DNA of 64,000 nucleotides from Streptococcus oralis subsp. tigurinus AZ_3a. Lineage in GTDB: Bacteria; Bacillota; Bacilli; Lactobacillales; Streptococcaceae. Positions 54,354 through 64,000 of this stretch are shown here, in pieces. The stretch covers positions 1 through 64,000 of the forward strand of contig AORU01000005.1 in the NCBI GenBank assembly GCA_000344275.1, in the 5' to 3' direction. Below the pieces are notes generated by a model, which saw nothing but the letters and a program-made list of their open reading frames with translations, did no database searches and was not told the origin of the DNA. Within the stretch, counting starts at the first letter, position 1, and each line of letters begins with the position of its first letter. Position numbers and translations under genes: made by a program.

Positions 54354-55457
54354 CTACTCCTCTAATAGTTTTTCTACTTGTTCGATTTGTTTAGCAATTG
54401 TAAATTGTTGAATGAATTGGCTAGCTTCATTAACATCAAAGTTTGAAGCAGAAGTCATGTAGTTCGTAATTGCCTGAGCTGCCTCTTGATTGCTCTCAAT
54501 GATTTGTCCGAATCGGCCTTCTTGGGATAATTCCTCGGCACCTCCGACATCAGTAGAGACAAAAGGGATTCCAAGACTCAAGGCTTCTACATAAACACCA
54601 GGAAAACCTTCTTGCTTAGACATAGACAAGAGAACTTTCATCTGAGATAAATACTGGTAAGGATTTTTTTGATAACCAAGAAAATGTACATAGTCTTCAA
54701 GCTGATACTCTTTGACCTGTTTTTTCAGTTCCTCTTCCATGTCACCAGCACCTATAAAGTAAAGGTGATAGTGTTTTCCTTCTTGATGCAATAGTCGTAT
54801 CACTTCCACTACACGGTCAGAACCCTTATTTTCCTCAATACGTCCAATGGTACAGATGCTTTGAGGCGCAATCTCGATATCTATCTTCTCTTGAGATTTT
54901 TCTAAAATACTCTTAAAATCGTAACCATTGTATACCGTTTGTAATTTCGAAGAATAATCTGGGTACACTTCTTTGATAGAATTACTGGTCTTTTTTGAAA
55001 TTCCTACTATAGCATCCGCAGCATCCAACTGACGTCTATGTGATTCACGTTTTGAACTATCCTTTAAGAATTCCTCAATACTTCCATGAATCCAAGATAT
55101 CTTCTTGACTTCTTTCCGCTCTGAGAACAAGAGCGGTGGATTCATAATCGTAAAAGAAACTTCAACATCATAATCATCTTTTACAAGCAAACGACGAGTC
55201 AGCCTTGGAAAATAGATTCTTATTCTCCATAAAAGAGCTCGTAACCATCTTGGTTGACGATAATCCTGAAAAGCCTTTAAAATATGAACATTGTTGGGAA
55301 CCGTTTCATACCCCTTATCAAAGTGTTCCATTTCAAGAATATCAATATCATACTTCTCTGGATCCAGATTTGAAACAATGGTAGATAGAATCTTCTCTGC
55401 TCCGCCTCCAAGAGAAAAGGACCACATGAAAAACAGAATTTTTTTCTTATCCACCAT
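54354..55457 (-). CDS. GT4 family glycosyltransferase
   Basis: A 367-residue GT-B enzyme. The start has FFMWSFSLGGGAEKILSTI, the donor side CTIGRIEENKGSDRVVE and the family's EX7E motif in KQEGFPGVYVEALSLGIPFVSTDVGGAEEL (E near 279 and 287). Retaining glycosyltransferases of this kind build capsular or wall sugars. It overlaps the licD gene upstream by 11 bp, so the two are translationally coupled. Confidence 0.9.
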   Translation of the reverse strand: MVDKKKILFFMWSFSLGGGAEKILSTIVSNLDPEKYDIDILEMEHFDKGYETVPNNVHILKAFQDYRQPRWLRALLWRIRIYFPRLTRRLLVKDDYDVEVSFTIMNPPLLFSERKEVKKISWIHGSIEEFLKDSSKRESHRRQLDAADAIVGISKKTSNSIKEVYPDYSSKLQTVYNGYDFKSILEKSQEKIDIEIAPQSICTIGRIEENKGSDRVVEVIRLLHQEGKHYHLYFIGAGDMEEELKKQVKEYQLEDYVHFLGYQKNPYQYLSQMKVLLSMSKQEGFPGVYVEALSLGIPFVSTDVGGAEELSQEGRFGQIIESNQEAAQAITNYMTSASNFDVNEASQFIQQFTIAKQIEQVEKLLEE

Positions 55458-56283
55458 ATTCTCCCTTGTATTCTGTATAAGACTTATCCATATCAGCTAT
55501 GACAGCATCATGATGCGGTACTTGCTTGTCCGCTGGTGGCGGTGTCATATAATCCCCAAAAGCAGTGCTGAGATAGGCATCGTAGCCAACTGGAATGGGC
55601 ATCTCTGTTCCTTCGAATGGCAAAAAGAGATTGTCTTCAAAGGATGCGATTGGGTATTTGTTTCGCATGTAGCCGGGACCTGAGCATAATTCCGTAATTC
55701 CATCGCTCTCAGCCAGACCATACTTGGTCATTTCTTTTTCAGCTTTTTTCCAAATGCGATAACGTAGAGATTCTGGAGTTAGGCCGAGTAAGATGCGACT
55801 TCCCCATTTCATGATGGCACCATGCTTTTCTGGGATAGTTTGGGCGCAAAAGAGTGAATAAATCAAGGCCCAACGAACCTGTTTCTTACGCTCAGCCGGA
55901 TTTTTAGGATAATAATCCAAAGGTAAAACATCCAAAGCCAAACCGTGTGGCAAATTCAAATCCTTCTGATAAGGCTTGATACAAGTGGTTTCCTTGTCAC
56001 GAATGGTGATAAAAAGGTTACGGTCTACAAAATCCTTCTTGCTCTTTGACAAGAAATAACGCTCATCTGCATAACGGGGCCACAGTTCTGCCAATTTTTC
56101 ATAGTCCTTGCGGGGCATGAAAAAATCTAAGTCATCATCCCAAGGAATGAAGCCCTTATTACGAAGGGCGCCAATAGCTCCTCCACCACAGAGATAGCAC
56201 AACAAATCATGTTCTTTACAAAATGCGACGAAATATTCAGCCATTTCCAGGCTACGAGCCTGAATCGCTTTCAAATCACTCAT
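55447..56283 (-). CDS. LicD family phosphocholine transferase
   Basis: A 278-residue LicD protein with LCYLCGGGAIGALRNKGFIPW, DDDLDFFMPRKDYEKL and AFGDYMTPPPADKQ. It begins the licD-GT4-GT2-wzy-wzz operon, with an extended -10 promoter at 56323-56331 and GAGGAGAG before the ATG. This is the third LicD of the locus and the one nearest to psr; pneumococcus has, as I recall, a licD-like gene at this place. Confidence 0.9.
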   Translation of the reverse strand: MSDLKAIQARSLEMAEYFVAFCKEHDLLCYLCGGGAIGALRNKGFIPWDDDLDFFMPRKDYEKLAELWPRYADERYFLSKSKKDFVDRNLFITIRDKETTCIKPYQKDLNLPHGLALDVLPLDYYPKNPAERKKQVRWALIYSLFCAQTIPEKHGAIMKWGSRILLGLTPESLRYRIWKKAEKEMTKYGLAESDGITELCSGPGYMRNKYPIASFEDNLFLPFEGTEMPIPVGYDAYLSTAFGDYMTPPPADKQVPHHDAVIADMDKSYTEYKGEYGG

Positions 56284-56322
56284 ATCTCTCCTCTTCTGTC
56301 CAATAACGAGTTATATCATTTT

Positions 56323-56331
56323 ATTATACCA
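56323..56331 (-). promoter_or_regulatory. Extended -10 promoter of the sugar operon
   Basis: TGGTATAAT on the minus strand (56331-56323), 40 bp before the licD start. The psr transcript must end in the ~100 bp before it; a loosely paired CAAAG..CTTTGGTTTTT near 56372-56420 may do so. Confidence 0.5.
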
Positions 56332-56428
56332 TAAAAAAGCCTTAAAAATCTATCAGATAGTAAGAAAAACCAAAGCTCATACCACCATTTCACTAGTGAA
56401 TCAAACTTTGATTTTCATTTATCGCCTC

Positions 56429-57724
56429 TTATCTCATCCCCATTTGAGCGAGTTTGGTCCGGTATTTATTTTGATCGACAAGAAGTCCTTGCCCTCCATA
56501 GACATCATAAGCATCTACCCAGTCACCAAGTTCTGGTACTGTGAGTCTTTCAATTCCATTTTGAGCACCTTCTAGGACAGATAATCCATTGGTCAACAAA
56601 AAGCTATACGGTAGATTTGTTGAAGTCATTCCAAAGACTTTTCCAAGTGCCTCTGATCCTGTAAAAAGCTTGGTTGGATTTTTAATCTGCTCAAGAACAG
56701 CTGACATGACTTGTTGTTGTCTCTTGGTACGACCATAGTCCCCTTCATCATCATCACGGAAACGAGCATAGTTCAGCAAGGTGGATCCATTCATCTGCTG
56801 TTTTCCAACTTTGATAGTTTGAGTTGGGGACTCTGTCTCTGTTGCATGAAGGTCATCTCCAACTGTGGCTTCTGTCAAAGGTTGACCATTCAATGTTGAG
56901 AATTGGGCATCAATCGTTACTCCGTCAGGGAAGAGGGTATCAATGGCTGTTGCAAAGGCCTGGAAGTCGACCAGGGCATAGTACTTGATGTCCAAATCAA
57001 AGTTGTCTTTTAGAACCTTACGGACCATTTCTGCCCCTTTTTGCCCTTCTTGTTCCCCAAGTTCATAGGCAACATTTAGTTTGTTATCCGTCTGTTTCTG
57101 GCCATTTACAATCTTACTATACCCGTCGATATAAACTAAGTTGTCACGCATAAAGCTGACTAGCTTGATCTTTTTATCCGATCCGCTGACATTTAACACC
57201 ATGATCGTATCGGTACGGGTTTCTGCACTATTTTGACCGATACGGCCATCTGTCCCCATGACTAGGATATTCACACCGTCTTTGGTATCCTGACCGTTAA
57301 AGACCTCTACTTGAGCCGCCTTGGCGTCAGCTGGCTTATTTGTTGGATTGGCCGCTGACTGGAACCCTCGAAGAAACATGAAAATCATCCCTGCAGCCAC
57401 ACATGTAATCAACAGCAAGAACCAAGTCAGTATTCGTTTGAAGCGAATTCTTCTTTTTTTCTTTTTGACTTTAGGCAGAGGAGCTACCTTTTCACGTCTC
57501 TTAGATCGACTTCTACTGCCATAAGTCGGAAGATCAATATCTCTACCCCAAGTTTCTTCTTTTTCCTCTTGGTAGAAATGGTGAACTTCAGACTTGGGAC
57601 CTGTCATTTTTTGTTGCAGATAATCAAACTCCCTCCGTTCACGGTCGTTGAGGTAATGAATATTTTTGAAGAGATAGTCATAACGTAACTGCTCGTGATG
57701 ACTTAAAGGATTTTCTTTGCTCAT
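56429..57724 (-). CDS. psr: LytR-CpsA-Psr family glycopolymer ligase
   Basis: A 431-residue LCP protein that attaches glycopolymers to peptidoglycan. A cytoplasmic N-terminus (1-95, rich in Lys/Arg) leads to a membrane helix (about 96-118, ILTWFLLLITCVAAGMIFMF). The extracellular catalytic domain has NILVMGTDGR, DTIMVLN, VSFMRDNLVYIDG and LNYARFRDDDEGDYGRTKRQQ, with the arginines that bind the polyprenyl pyrophosphate. It overlaps pheA by 4 bp (ATGA) and is the last gene of the aro operon, next to the sugar locus whose product it could ligate. Confidence 0.92.
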   Translation of the reverse strand: MSKENPLSHHEQLRYDYLFKNIHYLNDRERREFDYLQQKMTGPKSEVHHFYQEEKEETWGRDIDLPTYGSRSRSKRREKVAPLPKVKKKKRRIRFKRILTWFLLLITCVAAGMIFMFLRGFQSAANPTNKPADAKAAQVEVFNGQDTKDGVNILVMGTDGRIGQNSAETRTDTIMVLNVSGSDKKIKLVSFMRDNLVYIDGYSKIVNGQKQTDNKLNVAYELGEQEGQKGAEMVRKVLKDNFDLDIKYYALVDFQAFATAIDTLFPDGVTIDAQFSTLNGQPLTEATVGDDLHATETESPTQTIKVGKQQMNGSTLLNYARFRDDDEGDYGRTKRQQQVMSAVLEQIKNPTKLFTGSEALGKVFGMTSTNLPYSFLLTNGLSVLEGAQNGIERLTVPELGDWVDAYDVYGGQGLLVDQNKYRTKLAQMGMR

Positions 57725-58565
57725 TGACTCTCCTTTTCTATATCAGTTATGGTAAAAATCGGGTAGGTTCCCAGTATCTTGTGCTGGATTCCAATGGCTT
57801 CTAGTTCTTGTCTGGCAAAATGAACCAGTTTTTTGTCACTATAGTCCACATCAATAATGAAAAAGTATTCTCCCAAGGCTGTTTTAAGGGGGCGACTTTC
57901 AATCTTTGTTAAATCAATCCCTCTCCAAGCAAAGGTCGAAAGTGCCTTGTAAAGAGCACCAGGTAAGTTGTCTGGTAAGGTCAAGGCCAAACTCATTTTT
58001 TCAGCTTGCGAGTTCAAAGGAATCATCGGTATCTCTGCCCCTAACACCCAAAAACGTGTGAAATTGGCTTCCATTTCCTGAATATCCTCAGCAATCAATT
58101 CCAAGCCATATTCTTCAGCTGAACTTCTAGGAGCAATAGCTGCATAAGGCTGTTCTGGATGTTCCGAGATAAAGCGGGCCGCATAGGCGGTACTGGCTGT
58201 TACCTCAATTTTGGCCTCTGGATACTGTTCATCTATGAATTTCTTTCCTTGAGCCAGAGCCTGAGGATGAGAAAAAATCTTCTCAATTTTTGACTGACCT
58301 GGCACTGCCATCAGCTGCTGGTGAATGGGTTGAACAATTTCTGCAACTGCTTGGATGCGAGCCTGATGAAAAAGGTAATCCAAGCTTTCATGGACACTAC
58401 CTTCAATGGAGTTTTCAACTGGTACCACAGAATAGTCCACAAAACCCTGTTCATAGGCCTTGATGACATCTGTGATATTGGCAAAAGCCTGCAATTCCTC
58501 TTTGGGAAATGCTGTCTGCACAACATGATGCGAAAAAGATCCCTTGGGACCTAGATAGGCAATTT

Positions 58566-58569
<4 letters not shown>
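57721..58569 (-). CDS. pheA: Prephenate dehydratase
   Basis: A 282-residue enzyme turning prephenate into phenylpyruvate. It begins AYLGPKGSFSHHVVQ, has VVPVENSIEGSVHESLDYL with the substrate site, TASTAYAARF, and ends in a C-terminal ACT domain with KIESRPLKTALGEYFFIIDV (ESRP motif binds Phe for feedback). Overlaps aroK and psr by 4 bp each. Confidence 0.95.
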
Positions 58570-60408
<1,839 letters not shown>

Positions 60409-60747
60409 CTATTTCAACAATTCTGAAACAGGTTCAAAGACAATTTTTTCAATGTCCGAAAGATAAATGGATAATTGTTGCTGTTTGGCAAAGAAATCTG
60501 ACAAAAGAGCGTTCGCTTGGATTTGTTTGCTGAAAGACTGCATCTTTTCTTGGAAAGAGGCGTCTGGCATTTGTCCCGTTTGCGCCATGACTTGGATTTC
60601 TTGCTGGAAGGCGATATAGTCTGCAAAAATCTTGCTAGCTTGTTCATCAGCTTGGATGGCATCTTTGGCTACCTTAACTGCCTTGTATTCTGGTAATTCA
60701 CGTAACCCGCGGCTAAGTTCATTTGCACTATCGTAAATATTTGACAT
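60409..60747 (-). CDS. YlbF/YmcA family protein (UPF0342)
   Basis: A 112-residue all-helical protein: [31 protein letters not shown] (in parts), then a long helix with [12 protein letters not shown] and a C-terminal [20 protein letters not shown]. In Bacillus relatives form the Y-complex that affects mRNA maturation. It lies within the aromatic operon in streptococci generally, 10 bp after tyrA, with no known link to that pathway. Confidence 0.88.
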   Translation of the reverse strand: MSNIYDSANELSRGLRELPEYKAVKVAKDAIQADEQASKIFADYIAFQQEIQVMAQTGQMPDASFQEKMQSFSKQIQANALLSDFFAKQQQLSIYLSDIEKIVFEPVSELLK

Positions 60748-60757
60748 GATTTTCTCC

Positions 60758-61861
60758 TTATTTGATGACGACTGTATAGTCTGTATTTTCTGTAATTAAG
60801 CGCTCAGCTCGTTCCAGATCCTGAGCATTTTTAAAGGAAATTTGTAGAATCCCGTGAATATCCTCACGGTTTTCTTCGTTGATGTGAATGTTGACCAAGG
60901 AAGTTCCACGTAGCAATTCCAAAATCCGCAAGATGACATCTTCTTCATCGGGAACGTCGACATAGAGGTCATAAGAGCTATCCACACCACCACGTTTATG
61001 GATTTCCATGGCCTGACGTTGCGCACGCGCTTGATTGAAAAAGTTCCAAATATGCTCTTCTTCACCCTGGCTAATGGCCTGACCAATCCCATCTAATCGT
61101 TCCTTGAAATCCTCAATCCGATCTAGGATGATTTCACGATTAGACAAGAGAATAGAAGTCCACATACCTGGCTCACTCTCCGCAATCCGAGTCATATCTC
61201 GAAAACCACCCGCTGCAAAGCGCCTTGCCAGCTCATGTTCCTGAGCATAAACTGCTGTCTGCTCCATGAGACTGGAAGCCAGAATATGAGGAAAATGGCT
61301 AATCTGAGAAGTCACCCGATCATGCTCCTTGGCATCAATCTCGATAAAACGAGCATGAAGGCCTGAAAGCAGATCCTTCATTTCCTCAAGTGTGTCAGGA
61401 CTTGTCAGGCTCGAAGGTGTGAAGATATAGTAGGCATTTTCAAAGAGATTAACATCCGCAGAGGCAGCCCCTGTCTTGTGGCTACCAGCCATGGGATGGG
61501 CCCCGACAAAGCGAACAGGCTTTCCAGCCAAATACTGCTCCGCCGCATCTACAATGGCTGACTTGGTTGAGCCCGCATCCGAGATAATGACGCCTTCTTT
61601 CAAATCTAAATCTGCCAGTTCCTTAATAAAAGCAATGGTCTGCTTGATTGGCAAGGTCAGGATGATGACATCTGCTAGGGGAGCGAAACTGGCAAAATCA
61701 TCTGTCGCACGGTCTATCATTCCTCGCTCCAAGGCAATGTCTCTCGAAGCCTGGCTACGATTATAACCTAAAATTTCATAATCAGCATGATCACGCTTGA
61801 TACCGAGTGCCATCGAAGCACCAATCAAACCGAGACCCGCGATATAGATGGTTTTTGCCAT
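60758..61861 (-). CDS. tyrA: Prephenate dehydrogenase
   Basis: A 367-residue enzyme oxidising prephenate to 4-hydroxyphenylpyruvate for tyrosine. NAD-binding start is [17 protein letters not shown]; the catalytic part holds [13 protein letters not shown] and [16 protein letters not shown]-terminal ACT domain (about 295-367) suggests feedback by tyrosine. It follows aroC by 9 bp. Confidence 0.94.
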   Translation of the reverse strand: MAKTIYIAGLGLIGASMALGIKRDHADYEILGYNRSQASRDIALERGMIDRATDDFASFAPLADVIILTLPIKQTIAFIKELADLDLKEGVIISDAGSTKSAIVDAAEQYLAGKPVRFVGAHPMAGSHKTGAASADVNLFENAYYIFTPSSLTSPDTLEEMKDLLSGLHARFIEIDAKEHDRVTSQISHFPHILASSLMEQTAVYAQEHELARRFAAGGFRDMTRIAESEPGMWTSILLSNREIILDRIEDFKERLDGIGQAISQGEEEHIWNFFNQARAQRQAMEIHKRGGVDSSYDLYVDVPDEEDVILRILELLRGTSLVNIHINEENREDIHGILQISFKNAQDLERAERLITENTDYTVVIK

Positions 61862-61870
61862 AAGGACTCC

Positions 61871-63037
61871 TTAATAGTTCTTTGTATAGTCTCGGTGCTT
61901 GGCAACTGCCTCTTTTAATTCTTCAAGATTATCTGATGAGAATTTTTCAAGGATTTCTTGTGCCAGAACCGTTGCTACAACAGCTTCCATGACTACACCT
62001 GCTGCTGGCAGGGCGGTCGGATCACTTCTCTCCACGGTTGCCTTGTAAGGTTCGTGGGTTTCGATATCCACACTCATAAGTGGTTTGTAGAGAGTCGGAA
62101 TAGGTTTCATAACACCACGAACAACAATGGGTTGCCCATTGGTCATACCACCTTCGAAACCGCCCAGATTATTGGTACGACGAGTATAGCCGTCTTCTTT
62201 AGACCAGAGAATTTCATCCATAACTTGGCTGCCTTTGCGGTAACCAGCTTCAAATCCAAGACCAAATTCCACCCCTTTAAAGGCATTGATAGAAACAACT
62301 GCTTGGGCCAATCGCGCATCTAATTTTCTGTCCCATTGGACATAAGAGCCAAGACCAACTGGAACGCCTCCGACGACTGTCTCCACAACCCCACCGATGG
62401 TATCACCGTCACGTTTGATTTGGTCAATATAGTCCTTGATTTCCTGTTCTCGTTCTTTGTTGACAATAGAAACTTCAGACTGGGCAGCTCGTTCCTTAAT
62501 CTCTGCAACTGTCAGATTTTCAGGAACATCGATTTTCTTGCCACCAAAAACCACGACATGGTTGGCAATCTCCATATCCAGCTCAGCTAAGAGACGTTTA
62601 GCTACTGCCCCAACTGCCACTCGCATGGTGGTTTCACGAGCTGATGAGCGCTCCAAAGAATTTCGCAAATCATCAAAACGGTACTTGATGCCCCCAACCA
62701 AATCGGCATGACCGGGACGTGGATGGGTGATTTTCCGCTTACTTTTAAGGCGGTCTTCGATGTCTTCAGCAGACATGATATCCAGCCATTTCTGGTGGTC
62801 CTTATTGATAACATCCATGGTAATGGGAGCCCCTGTCGTCTTCCCGTGACGAACGCCAGAAGTAAAGACAACCTGGTCACTCTCAATCTTCATACGACCG
62901 CCTCGACCGTAGCCACCCTGACGGCGTTTAAGGTCTCCATTAATATCCTCAGCTGTCAAAGGAAGTCCAGCTGGAATTCCTTCAATAATAGCCGTCAGAC
63001 GAGGACCGTGTGATTCTCCTGCAGTTAAATATCTCAT
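61871..63037 (-). CDS. aroC: Chorismate synthase
   Basis: A 388-residue FMN-dependent enzyme converting EPSP to chorismate. Signatures: [53 protein letters not shown], and [20 protein letters not shown], with [11 protein letters not shown] near the end. It lies between aroB and tyrA in the order normal for streptococci. Confidence 0.97.
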   Translation of the reverse strand: MRYLTAGESHGPRLTAIIEGIPAGLPLTAEDINGDLKRRQGGYGRGGRMKIESDQVVFTSGVRHGKTTGAPITMDVINKDHQKWLDIMSAEDIEDRLKSKRKITHPRPGHADLVGGIKYRFDDLRNSLERSSARETTMRVAVGAVAKRLLAELDMEIANHVVVFGGKKIDVPENLTVAEIKERAAQSEVSIVNKEREQEIKDYIDQIKRDGDTIGGVVETVVGGVPVGLGSYVQWDRKLDARLAQAVVSINAFKGVEFGLGFEAGYRKGSQVMDEILWSKEDGYTRRTNNLGGFEGGMTNGQPIVVRGVMKPIPTLYKPLMSVDIETHEPYKATVERSDPTALPAAGVVMEAVVATVLAQEILEKFSSDNLEELKEAVAKHRDYTKNY

Positions 63038-63046
63038 ACGTTCTCC

Positions 63047-64000
63047 TTATTTTACCAAGTAGTCTTTCATCTCTTCCAGAGAAACTGGGTGAATGGTCGC
63101 TGAACCAAGCTCTGGCACCAAGACCAATTTCAAGGTGTTGCCACGTGCTTTCTTGTCATGAGTAAGTGCCTGATAGAGCTTGTCAACATCCCAGTTTTCA
63201 TAGTCAACAGGCAAGCCAAATTTCTGACACATCTCTGTGATGGACTGGGTTATTCCAGCTGGCATAAGGCCTTTTCCCTCAGCAACCTTGGAAATCTGTA
63301 CCATTCCCATAGCCACAGCTTCTCCATGCATGACCTTTCCATAACCAGCAGTCGCTTCGATAGCATGACCAATGGTGTGACCAAAATTGAGGTAAAGGCG
63401 AACACCGTTGTCCAACTCATCCTCTACCACCATCTTACGCTTCACCTGACAAGAATGTTCAATCAAAGTCTCCGCATGTTCCAGTATACTCTCAACAGAA
63501 CCATCCAGGTCCGTTAAGAGAGCCCACAGTTCTGGATCCTCAATCAAGCCGTACTTGATAACCTCACCCATCCCTTCAATCAACTCTCTTTTCCCGAGTG
63601 TTTCAAGGACAAGCGGATCAATCAGAACCCCATCCGGTTGGGCAAAAGTACCCACCATATTCTTAGCAAATGGAGTGTTAACACCTGTCTTTCCACCGAT
63701 AGAAGAATCAACCTGGGCTGTCAAACTAGTCGGAATCTGAACAAAGTGAATGCCCCGCATATAGGTAGAGGCCACAAAACCAGCCAGGTCTCCAACGACA
63801 CCACCACCAAGAGCCACAATCCCATCGCTACGAGTCAAACCTTGCTTGACTAGAAATTCATAGACCTTCTGAACAGTGGTTAAATTTTTTCGTTCTTCGC
63901 CTTCTAAAAAGTCAAAAACAGCTACCTGAAAACCAGCATCTTCTAGGCTGAGTTTAACCTTCTCTGCATAGAGAGAAGCTACATGGTTATCTGTCACAAT
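63047..64000 (-). CDS. aroB: 3-dehydroquinate synthase, 5' end outside the window
   Basis: The C-terminal ~317 residues of AroB, which cyclises DAHP. Present are the NAD site [51 protein letters not shown], the zinc ligands in [10 protein letters not shown] and [10 protein letters not shown]. About 38 residues are missing at the N-terminus because the gene runs past 64,000; the codon that looks like a start near 63997 is an internal GTG. Confidence 0.95.
   Translation of the reverse strand: MVTDNHVASLYAEKVKLSLEDAGFQVAVFDFLEGEERKNLTTVQKVYEFLVKQGLTRSDGIVALGGGVVGDLAGFVASTYMRGIHFVQIPTSLTAQVDSSIGGKTGVNTPFAKNMVGTFAQPDGVLIDPLVLETLGKRELIEGMGEVIKYGLIEDPELWALLTDLDGSVESILEHAETLIEHSCQVKRKMVVEDELDNGVRLYLNFGHTIGHAIEATAGYGKVMHGEAVAMGMVQISKVAEGKGLMPAGITQSITEMCQKFGLPVDYENWDVDKLYQALTHDKKARGNTLKLVLVPELGSATIHPVSLEEMKDYLVK

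Noticed and set aside
44893..56283. Main capsule (cps) locus
   Set aside because: There is no cpsABCD head, no dexB/aliA flank, and no initial sugar-phosphate transferase; location between mecA and psr is different.

Overview
The window is chromosomal DNA of a Mitis-group Streptococcus (S. pneumoniae / S. mitis / S. pseudopneumoniae cluster). The right-hand 30 kb follows the pneumococcal order rplJ-rplL, deaminase, two ABC half-transporters, msrAB, thrB, hom, mecA, ... , psr, pheA, aroK, aroA, ylbF-like, tyrA, aroC, aroB. Several proteins (for example MecA) look close to, but not identical with, the pneumococcal versions as I remember them, and the sugar locus is larger than the one I recall at this site in pneumococcus. 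I therefore lean to a pneumococcus-like commensal.

Positions 1 to about 34,335 are one end of an integrative conjugative element (ICE) of the ICESa2603/Tn5252 type. It is inserted at the 3' end of rplL; the 15-bp core TTATTTAAGAGTAAC lies at 34,321-34,335 and leaves the rplL stop codon intact. Reading leftward from rplL (almost everything is on the minus strand) come a RepA-like initiator between two small genes broken by nonsense codons, an orphan cytosine methyltransferase, small regulators including an Spx-like protein without its CxxC motif, a CPBP protease, and the type IV secretion module (PcfB-like, VirD4, pilin-like, VirB6-like, PrgI, VirB4, CHAP hydrolase). Then follow a variable defence region, a large antigen I/II-type adhesin, a small Ca-binding-repeat protein, and a 2,272-residue methylase-helicase. 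Relaxase and ICE integrase are not in the window; a Xer-like recombinase sits at its left edge.

The defence region (14.2-21.1 kb) is the most interesting part. It holds two different AbiE toxin-antitoxin pairs, an Abi_2 (AbiD/AbiF-like) HEPN protein, and an ApeA-like HEPN protein that appears to be in one operon with the second AbiE pair. Downstream of the Abi_2 gene I find a sigma70-type promoter driving only a predicted ~62-nt, two-hairpin RNA that ends in an intrinsic terminator, a candidate partner RNA. Two scars show how the region was built: a copy of the last codons of the CHAP gene (15.86-15.98 kb) and a copy of the adhesin promoter (16.05-16.10 kb) lie between the two halves. This is as if two cassettes, each normally occupying the slot between the adhesin promoter and the CHAP gene, had been joined in tandem. 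The AbiE-2 operator shares its core and its 11-bp spacer with the terminator-like hairpins at both ends of this second cassette region.

A 17-bp element (TGTGATACCAAAATCAA) placed 11 bp before a TATGAT/TATTAT -10 box occurs at the adhesin promoter, at its duplicated copy, and at the promoter of the transfer operon. This suggests that adhesin/methylase-helicase and secretion genes are co-controlled.

The host part encodes translation (rplJ-rplL with an L10 leader), an MTA/SAH deaminase, a heterodimeric ABC exporter, oxidative repair (MsrAB), threonine synthesis and MecA. Then comes a surface-polysaccharide locus: three LicD-type phosphocholine transferases, two glycosyltransferases, Wzy, Wzz-like and Wzx proteins, an LCP ligase, and next to them a phosphorylcholine esterase (Pce/CbpE type) with an expanded choline-binding repeat array. 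The window ends in the aromatic amino acid operon, with aroB cut by the edge.
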